From the NCBI RefSeq assembly GCF_021018805.1, contig NC_086247.1, forward strand, positions 137,743,602 through 137,807,601: DNA of 64,000 nucleotides, read 5' to 3'. The translations under genes were made by a program, and so were the position numbers. Under the pieces are notes generated by a model. The model was not told the origin of the DNA. It did not search any database and saw nothing but the letters and a program-made list of their open reading frames with translations. Below, in pieces: positions 36,646 through 61,000 of this stretch. Within the stretch, counting starts at the first letter, position 1; each line of letters opens with the position of its first letter. The stretch is from Prinia subflava. Its lineage: Eukaryota > Chordata > Aves > Passeriformes > Cisticolidae.

Positions 36646-39600
36646 TCCCTTAATATTTTGTATTTTATCTTGAACTTAATATTTCCTAAATGCTGTACAT
36701 CAGAGCTGTGACTGTACACAAGAGCCTGCTGGCTGTATCATGAAGAATCAGTCACAACCTGAAAGTTGTAATACGAAACAACATCACTTGAGTAACAATT
36801 CACTTGTGACTCAGAACTGGGCCTGTCTCAAACTCACAGTAATTTGAACAGGTTCCTAGCTGGCAGGTATTTCAGCTTAAAGGTAAGGAAAACTGGTGGT
36901 TTTGGTTTTTTATCATTTGCCCAAGTGCAAAGAGACACAGCTTTGATGTGGAGGCAGCAGCATAAGCAGATGGCTGGAGCTCTGACCTAGGATACATAGC
37001 TTCAGCCTGCGCTCTCCTCAGGAGGGCTGGGAGCCAAATCAGTTCTGCATAGCACTGCAAAGGGCCAGATCCAGCCCCAAACTGCACGTGGGAAGAAATC
37101 ATCAAGCTGGTTTCTGCAGCAAATCAAGCTTCACCTGAAAGGCAGAAGCTTGCTCTGTATCAGACCAGATGAGACATTCCACCCCCTCAGAGCTGCTCAG
37201 CTGAAAGCACAGAAGCAGAGCCAGGTCTAAGTGTGTGTGTGGTGCAGCTGCTCCATCCTCAGGGCTCTGCATCTTCTGTTCTGGTGCTGTGGCAGCACAG
37301 CAGGTGCTGAGGAGATGGAGCCACCATCCTTTCTTGACTCACTGGAGTTGTGCAGAGGAGGAGACTCGCACCTTGCAGGAGTTACTCAGGACTTTGCTCT
37401 CCTGCCATTTCAGTACACAAATGCAGCTGGTACCAAAGCCTGCGGGCATGGGCTAGCAAGTTATGAACTAGCTGAAGGGCATACACACCTGTACTGGAAG
37501 TATTAGGCATTTCCTTACTTAAAATCACTGCCTTTGCTGAGGTAGTGGGAAGCTCTCAGGGTTTCTTTCTGTTGAAATCCATTTGCCACACTCCAGCAAG
37601 GGAAAAAGTAACACCATAAAAGAAAAACAATATGCAGAAGCAGCAGCACAACTGCACTGTTTTATTTTACATATTTACAGAAAAGTAAAGTGAATTTTTG
37701 AAGTGTGAATAAGTGCAAAGTGAACTTTTGGAGAATGGAGTAGAGAGGAAAAGAATGCATTTTACTGCCAGAGTAACCATGGATAAACCCGACCATGCTG
37801 AAACTGGAACCTCTGAGCTCAAGAACACATGGCAGCACCGCAGCCCCTTGGCCCCCAGACACTGCACACAAGGCTGGGAGTACCTGTCCAGGGCTGCTGC
37901 TTCTGTCTGACAAAGTGCAACACTCTTCTCTCCAGTAGCTTTCAGATGGACTGTGCTAATGGAGACAAACTGTCTGCCAAGATAACCTGGAAGCTACAAA
38001 GCTTACTGGGGTTATTCACATAAAGAAAGTTCAGGCCTTCAGGGAGCACCACAGAGCAGCAGAGGAGTACTTGCCAAGTGGTATTCCACAGCTTCTAAGG
38101 ATCAGAAACTTCTGCCAGCCTACACAATTATTTGTAGATCATTACTAATGAGAAGAAACTCTAAATCCCTTCCAGCTACTACATTACACCTTTTAAACTT
38201 TTCCCTGGAGTATTCCAAGTCAAGCAACAAGTGGAGCAAAACCAATGGGATTGAGTTGACAAGCAGCTCCACGTGGAACAATAAAGGTAGGATTCACCTT
38301 TTTTACAAAAGATAAAACCCCACCAACCAAAACACCCCACAACAAACAAAACCACAGATCTCAACAATCAACATCTCACATTCAATTCCATGTTTGCTCT
38401 AACCAGGATAAATGCACGATAATGAAGAGAAGAAGAGGGTATTGCAAAATTTTCAGGGCTAATTGTGTGAAATTTAAATTTTGGGCAGCAGTGTAGCGAT
38501 AAGTTCATATTAAACATTCAGATTTTTCAATTGGCCTATTTACTGTTCTACAGATTCTGGTTTTGTACTGCATTAATCAACTGGTAGAAACACTATGATT
38601 TTGTTTCAGGATAAGGTTTTTATAGAAGCTTGCTTGACCCTTGTAGATGATTAAGAGCTATTTCAAGGGGTTAGAAAAGATTATACCAGTGCACCAAGTT
38701 TATCCCACCTTGATGGGAATGCATTGTATTTCCAAATGGGAACAGGTGTAACCATTTGTAAAGCACTGAAGACAAAGAGCTGTTGTAGTGTTTGGTTTAT
38801 ATTATTTCTTCGACATGTAATCATAGTTAATTCTTGTAAGACTTGCTTTCTTAAACTAGATTACTAGAAATGGTAGAATAAATATCATAAAATACTAGTG
38901 ATTAAGGTACCCTCCTACCCCAGTTTATATATTCTAACTGTACACAGGAAAACCACTAAAGAACTTCTCATCACTTTCAGAGAATGTTGTCTGAATACTG
39001 CTTCAGTAGTGCATTAATTTGTTTGCACCTTTTCCATCATGTAACAGCTGCAGTGAGACTGAACAATTTACAAGTTTTCTGAAACTGCAGTCCTTAGCAA
39101 AGGGAGTGAGATTCACTTATGTTCTGCAACTTGCCAAGATTCCCTTTCACAAATTTCAGTTACCACACCAAGAGCTGGGATTGGTCATTCTGAGCTATTA
39201 AGAATCAGCTCCTGTTAGGCCTTTCTAGGAAACTTCCTTTCTCTTCACCATTCCCATTCCTCTCCCAGTAACCTGAGGGGACAGCAGGAAGCCTAGCAAA
39301 CACTATTTTGCTCAGAATTCCATCAATCTTGTCTTCCAGGAAGCAGGGTAATGAAAGGACAGCTTACTACCAACTTACAACTAGCTACAAAAAGAGTCCA
39401 AGAAACCAGAAGGCACTCAGCAAAAATCACTGGCAAAATGCTTGGCTTCTGGCACATGGCCCTTGGCTGGCAACACCATCTAGAACAAATGATCTTTGTC
39501 TAACATGTATTAACCTGAAAAATTAAAACCTTCTTTAAGTTAGAGATACCTATGCAAGAAAAATACTGAAGATGATTTAAACAGGATTATCTACAAATAA

Positions 39601-40635
39601 ACCTCTAAAACCTAGCAGATACAAGTTTTGTATTGCATTTAAAGATACATTTAAATATACTTCCCCCTAATTCAGGTTTATACAGAATTTACACTTCTAA
39701 TATTCTAGTCAAAACCCAAGCTCTGCCTGAGAGTTTACAGAACAGTCTGTTAGCCTACAATATATTATGGTCTTTAATATTTGCATCTTCAGTATGAATA
39801 GTACTTGCTAGAAAACAAAAATCACCTGTCACTTGTCATCTGACAAGTGAGCACACACACACAGACTGGGCATTTTCTGTATAAAACCAGTAATTGCTAA
39901 AATGCATGTTCAGTTCAGCTTCCTACAGCCCAAGTGCTTACAACACCACGATTTGAGCAGAGCATTTAACAGGCTTGCCCCAAGTATCCTCTCCCTGCCC
40001 ATTTCTCTAGGACAGGATAATAATCAGAGGAACTCCTGTCAGTCTCATGTGCCACTTCTAGCCAAATTAACTTGGAACACCACTGAAGCTTCTCACCCCT
40101 TCTTGGGAATAAGACAAACAGAAGACAAGACATTTCAATGCTGCATTAAGATTTCAATTTTCCACCTTGAATAGAAATGACCAGTTTTGCACAGTGGTAT
40201 ATATTCACACTGATCAGAAAGGACTGCTCCCAAACCAGCTTGCCACCACACTGAACCACCAATAGGTAAGTTATTATTTAGATACAATTACAATTCCTTT
40301 ATATCCTTTTCCTATTATGTTTAGCTGGGAAATAATACCACACTTCCTAACTGGAATAATTCGTTCCTATTAAAAAGCCCCATTGCTGCCAGGAGTTATT
40401 AGCTCCAAGAAATGCAATGCCTCTTAGTAAGGTGCAGTGAGATAAGCAGCATGAAGGCACTTGACACCAGTTTCATACAGTAGTTTCACTTTAGAATAAA
40501 TGAGGCTATAATAAAAATAGACTGGTAACTTGAAACACACTAAATTCAGCAAGGAAACTTAGTCAAGACCAAACTAGGGTTACAAGACAACCTGTAAGTG
40601 TGCAAAAGCATGGAGAATGTTCACTTATCTTGATG
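36646..40635 (-). other. Region between converging genes, probably including MASTL 3' UTR
   Basis: No coding exon is visible. On the minus strand, reading down from the MASTL stop, the first ATTAAA is at 39773-39778 and the first AATAAA at 37661-37666, so a MASTL UTR of about 0.9 or 3 kb is possible. A (CA)n stretch lies at 39851-39863. Open frames of up to about 90 codons here look random. Confidence 0.5.
37661..37666 (-). terminator. MASTL: Possible MASTL poly(A) signal
   Basis: TTTATT on the plus strand is AATAAA on the MASTL strand. It is the first canonical hexamer downstream of the MASTL stop, about 3 kb away. The variant ATTAAA at 39773-39778 is a nearer alternative. Confidence 0.35.
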
Positions 40636-54947
<14,312 letters not shown>

Positions 54948-54975
54948 GGCGCGCCCGGCCCCGGGCCCGCCGCGA

Positions 54976-54981
54976 TTCAAA
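54976..54981 (-). promoter_or_regulatory. CHR-like element (TTTGAA)
   Basis: On the MASTL strand the sequence reads ccgcTTTGAAtcgcg, 29-34 bases before the ATG. TTTGAA is the core CHR (cell-cycle genes homology region) element bound by DREAM and MuvB complexes in G2/M genes. A short GC-rich CDE-like stretch precedes it. The hexamer is short, so this rests on context. Confidence 0.4.
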
Positions 54982-55023
54982 GCGGCCCCGCCCCGCCCGC
55001 GCCGGCACCAACGGCGGCGGAGC

Positions 55024-55033
55024 TCTCGCGAGA
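55024..55033. promoter_or_regulatory. TCTCGCGAGA palindrome (BANP-type site)
   Basis: A perfect 10-bp palindrome TCTCGCGAGA, extended to gcTCTCGCGAGAgc, lies 77 bases before the MASTL ATG. This motif is known to drive TATA-less CpG-island promoters and is bound by BANP when unmethylated. Confidence 0.65.
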
Positions 55034-55315
55034 GCCGCGCGGCGCCGCCGGCAGGGGCCGCCCTCAGGGCAGAGCAGCGCAGCGCAGCTCTGAGCCGGGT
55101 GAGCGCTGCTCGGGTGGGCAGCCAGCGTTTCCTGCTTGGCTCTAGGCTGTAACTTGCTATGATTAGCTACAACCCGTTCCCATGGGAGGCTTGAACGTGT
55201 AAGAATTCAACCGAGCTTGGTGTGATACATAAAGGAATTGGAAGATATTTGTTCACATTGAAACAACGACTTTAGGCTCACATAATTTTCTCGTATGCTT
55301 CACTCACATCTAAGT

Positions 55316-55434
55316 TCAAGATACACTTGAACAACACTCTGGGGCACACGGCGTGATTGTTGTGGTGTCCTTTGCAGGGACAGGAGTTGGACTCGGTGGT
55401 CTTGATGGGTAGCTTCCAACTCAATGATATCCTC
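55316..55434 (+). mobile_element. CR1 LINE 3' fragment
   Basis: Includes gacaggagttggactcggtg gtcttgatgg...cttccaactcaatgatat, the near-terminal CR1 consensus. A short 5'-truncated copy upstream of MASTL. Confidence 0.8.
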
Positions 55435-56764
55435 TTTTTCTACAATTTTCTCACACTTGATAGCTTCAAAACCTCTGTCTAAACGGCACAGCCAGGAGGG
55501 TTTGTGTGCCGGAGGACACGCCCTGTCCATTTCCCACTACTGCCGTTCATCCCTCCCTGTCTCTTGGCATTCTCTGGGTTAGGGATGGCAAACCGCTCCC
55601 TGGGCGGGTCTACACTGATCAGGAGGTAGATAAATGTCATCAGCTGCTTCCCGCCGATTCTTGATTACTTCATCTGCTATTTATCTTGGGCAGGGTTGTT
55701 CCACAATTTGTTCCCTTATTTTGGGTATCTCCATGGCTACATTCTGCCTCCCTCTTGTGACAGCAGGGGCAGGGATGGCATTTACTGTGTACTCTGACCT
55801 AGCTGCCACCCTCCTGTTCCCAGAGCACAAGCCTTCTGCTCTGTTTACAGTGTGCAGCCCTCAGTGTTTACCAGTTTTACTGCTCTCAGCTGTGTTCTAG
55901 GTCACTTTTTTAACCCTTGCCTTACTGCTTTTATACTGGTTTCACATATACACCTTGCTGCTCATGATTTGTTCACACTGATCATAATTGTTCTGTTGCA
56001 GTCTGTGCACCAGCAAAGAGCTATCGCTGTAGGGGTCAGTGCACAACAGTGGTCTCCTGTCACACAGCAGATCAGTCATTACGCCCTTGTTTTGCACCAG
56101 GTACATCACTTACTTACAACCTGACCCTGCTCAGGAGGCCTTGCTTGTGACTTGTGAAGGAGAGCCGCTATTTCATGAGGAAATGCAGAAAACATGTTTC
56201 AAATTAGCTTTTTGTAGTGGTATTAAATACAATTTATCCTGTGTTTGTCATTTAACTCTGCAACGTTGGTTTTCGTGTGTCTTAGTGGCTGCAATGCCAG
56301 TGGAAGAATCCAGCTGAGAGAAAGGGGAGGTTGCTTCTTGTGCTGGCACCCTGGGCAGAATTCAGGCTATGCCAGCAATGATAGTGCATCAGGAGCGAGT
56401 ATTTCACTGCAGCCTGAGCTCACCGGAGAGAGGGTAACACCTCTCCCTTCCCTCAAGGCAGCACGAGCCGTTGTACAGCTACGTGGAAAACTGCTTCATG
56501 CAGTGGATCTAGATAAATGTTCACCACCTTTTAGGTTTTTTTGCTGTTGTCAGGTGAGGTTTCTGCCAAATCAGCAAGCTGAGCTACATGACTTTGATCA
56601 TGGGAGTGCTAGTGGGAAACAGAAGACATGTACACAATGGCAGGGGGAGGCAGCAGTGGGGCTGTGCTCATTCAGAGCAGTGTAAGTTGGTGTGGGGTAG
56701 CATTTTCAGTGAAGAGCAGTGATCAGGTGAAAGAAAAAAAAAAAACCAACGCTACTAACCCCCC

Positions 56765-56945
56765 AAAAAACCGGCTTTTTGGAAGTCCAGATAAATTACA
56801 TCTGTAGCTCTTCCCTTATCTACTGATATAGGTGCTCCATCATAGAAGGCCGCTGGGTTGGTTGGAGAGGATTTCCCCTTAGTGAAGTTGTGCTGGCTGT
56901 CTCGAATCACGTCCCTATCCTCCATCGCTTTAGAAACATCACACA
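56765..56945 (-). mobile_element. CR1 reverse-transcriptase fragment
   Basis: The minus strand encodes a clear CR1 ORF2 palm-domain piece: [47 protein letters not shown]. The frame is open across this piece but ends abruptly on both sides, so it is an internal remnant of a dead LINE. Confidence 0.88.
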
Positions 56946-57217
56946 CTTGGCTAATCTTTTGTTGTATGGACAAGCAAAGGCAATCCCAACACAAGTGGGC
57001 TGTCTGGACAAGCGCCACCAGGAGTGAAGTCAGGACTGAGCAGGAACTGGGGAAAGGTAGTGGGAGACCCGGATCACCACTCATTGAGCATCTACTCAAA
57101 ACAGACCCCAGACTCAAATGGAAGGAAGAACTGCACCTACAGACTGATTCGCATGAGAAGCGAGATCTATAGCTAGCAAATATGGGGTTGAAGTCTAATT
57201 AACAGAAAACTTATGTA

Positions 57218-57273
57218 ATTGGTAACCAATGAATGTCGTTGTTGAAATGTATAGCGTTAAGTTTCATGATTGG
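57218..57273. promoter_or_regulatory. CCAAT-box cluster with palindrome
   Basis: ATTGGTAACCAAT at 57218-57230 is a perfect palindrome of two divergent CCAAT boxes. A third box (gATTGG) follows at 57268-57273. NF-Y binds such boxes. They lie about 480-530 bases before the YME1L1 ATG, between the two divergent genes. Confidence 0.45.
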
Positions 57274-57359
57274 TAAGCCAGCCTTTCGTGGGTCACCACC
57301 TACGTCCCTACTCGGTGCAAACTAAAGTAAGAATTAGAAATACCTCGCCTGTGTGTGTG

Positions 57360-58025
57360 AATTGGCGCTGCGCGCCAGTTAACGAGCCCGCGTTCCGGAC
57401 AACACCCGGGGGCGATGACACCGAGCAGGGGTCGGTGCCCCTGGCAGCTGCACCGCCCCCGGGTGAGAGCGAGTCCCTCCCGGTCCCGGCTGCTCCCGCT
57501 CCCTTCTTCCGCCCCCTTCTTCCGCCCCCGGCGGCGGCTGCGCGGGGCGGCGGCGGCCCCGGCCCGGAAGCTCTTTGCGCTCCCGCCGCTTCCGGGGCGG
57601 CTCGGCCCTGTCGGCGCGGCCGCGGGGCGGACATTTCCCGGAGCGGAGCCGCGGGGCCTCCTCAGCCGCCGGCGGCCACAGCGGGCGGGCTCCTGCGGCT
57701 GGGCTGGGAGGCGGAAGAGGCACCTGCGGCCGCCGTCCGCCCCGCCGGGAGGATGTTTTCCTTCTCCACCGTGCAGCCGCAGGTGAGGGGCTGGCGGGGC
57801 GCTCCGGCAGTGCCGTGCGCGGTTCGCCGCGCCCCGGCCCCGCTCTCCGGCGGGGCTCGCTCCGTGTGCGGAGGCGCTCGGAAGGCCCGGCGGTTGCGGG
57901 TTGGGAGGTGCCGAGTTCGTGCCTGCCACGTTCCCGGGGCTTTGGGCGTCAGCGGGGCCGCAGCGGGGAGAGGAGCGGGTGGGGGCTACGGCGGTGGGAG
58001 ACCCGCACCGAGAAAAGAGATACGT
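57360..58025. promoter_or_regulatory. YME1L1: CpG-island promoter of YME1L1
   Basis: CpG-dense region around YME1L1 exon 1 without a TATA box. It contains an inverted repeat TGGCGC-TGC-GCGCCA (57363-57377) and ETS-type sites cccggaag (57563-57570) and gcttccgg (57588-57595), typical of nuclear genes for mitochondrial proteins. A cttcttccgccccc motif is repeated at about 57502-57531. Confidence 0.85.
57753..57782 (+). CDS. YME1L1: YME1L1 coding exon 1
   Basis: Codes residues 1-10 (MFSFSTVQPQ), which differ from human by one missing serine and one substitution. The donor is CAG|gtgagg, phase 0. It sits in the CpG island. Confidence 0.95.
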
Positions 58026-61000
58026 AAGTGAAGGAGGAGAGGAAGGTACAGTAAAAGCTTGTAAAGAGTAAAAGCACTCTGAAATGATGCAATAACCTTA
58101 GATGGCGCTTTTTAGTGTCTGTAGCAGAAGCAAGAGGTGGTGACGTGTGTTACTACAGTTAAACTACGCTGTTAGTTTTAACGGGTTGTTGTGAAAGCCA
58201 AAAGGAAATGACTTGGAAGAGTTAGTGGAGGGAAAACCGCGGGTAATTTGTTACAACAATCCGAACGCGATCGGGAAGGCATCGTTAATTAGATAATGAG
58301 TCTGATGGGACTGGTGAGTTTTATGGACTTTGATCTGAGCCAGTGGTTTTGGTTTTATTTTTAGGTTTTGTATTAGTGTGTGATGGTCTGATTCCATAAT
58401 GGGATCTGATTGTTCTTTCCACATATGGTGAATGTGTTTAAAGCTTTTGTTAGAGTAGTGAAATGGAAGAACTTGTATGTTTCTAGGAATGTGTCATTTC
58501 ACCAGAGTGGGAAATGCTGATGGAGAGTTTGGTTAGTGGTTGGGATGTTGGCTTTGACCTCTAGAGTCTTTATGGTTTTACCACAAACTCTTGAGTCGAA
58601 TTACAACTTTGGACCATTAATTATGAGGCAGTTTTCGTGTCTCATGGCATTGTCTCTTTTGATCTTCTGTCTAGTCAACACAATAATGGTAGTCCTTGCA
58701 GAAGGACATCCATAGACATACTAATTATGCTTCAATCAGGGATCTTTCCAGCTGGTTGTGTCCCAGCTCCTTCCTAGAGATTTGTACTGAGTCTGAGGAG
58801 TTTGGAACTGCTGGGGTTATTTGTCTCACATGTTCACAAGAGATGTAGTCATGTGTTAAGAGGAGGAGCCCTGATACATGGTGCACCTGGGCTTCTGTAC
58901 TGTTTCATGGGGTGGAGTTGGCTGAATGCTGCTGAACTCCAGATTTGACTGTGTGCTTTGCATAGTTTCATTTTGATTGTTAAGCTGAAAGCATGATGCC
59001 AAGGAAGAAAACACAAAGATAACAAACACAAGGAAGAAAACACAAAGCTATTTGGGAATAGCTTATAATAATGCAAACAAAGTACAATAATTCAAGTTAT
59101 AAAAGTATTGCTTCAGAGATAAAAATTTGAGCTTCTGATCTGCCATACATGCTTAAACTTTATTTTTTTTCTTTTTGGAATGAGGTATCAGCTAACACTA
59201 ATATTGAAGATCATGTGGTTCATAATTCAGTCCTCAGTTAAAAGGCGGTGTACAAGATATGCAATTATAAGTTAGAGTTTGGAACAGAAGTATGTTTAAA
59301 TAGTTTAAACAAGCTTAAGTCTTTATCTAATTTTTTCCAGGCTACTGTTCCTCTGAGTCACCTTATCAATGCCTTTCATTCACCAAAAAGCTCCACAACT
59401 TCTGCCAGCAAAGCATCCATACAGCCTATCCAGAGGGACACCTCCCCAGAGCATAATCCTCAGAGGAGTGAGGTACAAAAAACTTTTTGAAAAAATGGTG
59501 GTTTAAGTGATAATAAATGTGAATAATAACAGTTTAAGTGAATGTAATATTTGACTGGTCTATAAAATAATGTAATTTGTGACTAAACAAAACAGGGTGT
59601 TAACATGTAGAATGTATCTTTTTGGCAGAACTGCAATCAGTCAGAGTTTTGCCAGTAAGGATTCTATAAAAATACAGTATTTTATTTCAAAAAAGAGCTG
59701 GTATTACTTGTCTCGGTAATACTTTGCAAATGAGGAAGAAATTTGTTTTCGTTTCCATTTTAATGGTTCTTTCTTTAAAGTAGCAATAAGTTTTCTGTTA
59801 ATAAACCCTATATTATCTTTTTCTTCTAGAATAAATTCTACTAAGGTTTGCTTCATTATTGCTTATGAGAAAATGGGGACTGTAACTTAAGATGTGTTGA
59901 AGGTTTTTGAGAGATTAAATGGCATATTTTCATGTTCGGTTTTATTTTTCTGTTAAAAAATTGTCTTTGGGTGTTTCTTGCTTTTGAGACTGAAAATTAA
60001 AACACAGTGCCAAGTAGTACTAGGTATTGCCACTTCTCTCTCAACTTACTTCTTGCAAGTTTGGTAACTAAGCATGCTTTTGGGAGGAAAACCATGGAAT
60101 CTCCCAGTAACTGCAGAACTGTGGCAATCACCATGGGTTGTACTGCTCACCACTGTGTTGTGATTCCATTGCTGGGATTTTTGGTTTGGTTGGTTTGATT
60201 TTTTTCAGTCTGTATTTGCTTCTGGTGCTACTGGGAAATTTTTTCCCCAGGCTAATCTCATGTAAATTTTGAACATTTATTTCTATTTTTTAGTCTGTGT
60301 TTAAAAGTTTAAGAGACCTGGGATTGTCTGATTTGAAAGCTAACCAGTTCAGAGAGTTGGTGAACAGGCTTCTTCCTGGCTACTGTACAGAAAGCAAAGT
60401 CTCCTCGCAATGGCACACGTCATACGTCTCTGCTCAGTCCTTCTTTGAAAATAAACATGGTAGGTTTGAGTGAAGAGTTAATGAGAGTTGGTGAGAGTTA
60501 AATTATAAAGGTGAATACAGCTATTTTTAGTTTAGTCTCTTGTGCTGTAGATAATTTGTAGTTAATTGTATTTAATAAAATGAGTATTGATGTATTTTTT
60601 GTTGTATATAGCTTGTCTCTGTAAACTTGGGAAACTTAGAAAATTCAACAAATTGTTTCTTCAGATTTCAAGTTGGTTGCTGTTAAACATTTCTGAACTC
60701 AGCTGTAGTACAAGTGTGTTTCTCTTAATGATGAGCCTGAGCTGTGAATTTTTCCACCAGTATGTTTCACCAAGACATTGGATTTTGCTTATCTACTTAT
60801 GTCACAGACATCTCCAGTTTACATTTTTATCAAATTTTTGCTTGAAGCAATGTCACGTGAAGATATTAATTAGAAAGTAATTCAAGGTGGCAAACTGTGA
60901 GCACGCCATGTAGAGTATTTAATTGCTGAAATAAACAAGAGCAGTTCCTTGCAGGTGAAGATGTTTTGTTGGAATTAGTCTAAAATGAAGGAAGTAAGAT

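Larger units (their letters stand above)
55111..57360. other. Intergenic region between MASTL and YME1L1
   Basis: About 2.2 kb of ordinary base composition between two CpG islands. It holds two CR1 fragments in opposite orientations (about 55316-55434 and 56765-56945) and a cluster of CCAAT boxes at 57218-57273. No exon was found. An untranslated first exon of either gene cannot be excluded. Confidence 0.7.

Noticed and set aside
54948..54980. Upstream in-frame extension of MASTL ([10 protein letters not shown] before MALERP)
   Set aside because: The extension would begin at TTG, not ATG. The ATG at 54947 is the first in frame, has good context and gives an N-terminus of the expected length.
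56755..57117. Minus-strand 120-codon frame as a gene upstream of MASTL
   Set aside because: Its C-terminal half is a clear CR1 reverse-transcriptase fragment. It is a dead LINE piece, not a host gene.
57270..58031. Open frame of 253 codons on the plus strand over the YME1L1 promoter
   Set aside because: It is in a different frame from the YME1L1 start, is Ala/Gly/Pro/Arg-rich and is matched by open frames on the other strand. It has no family resemblance.
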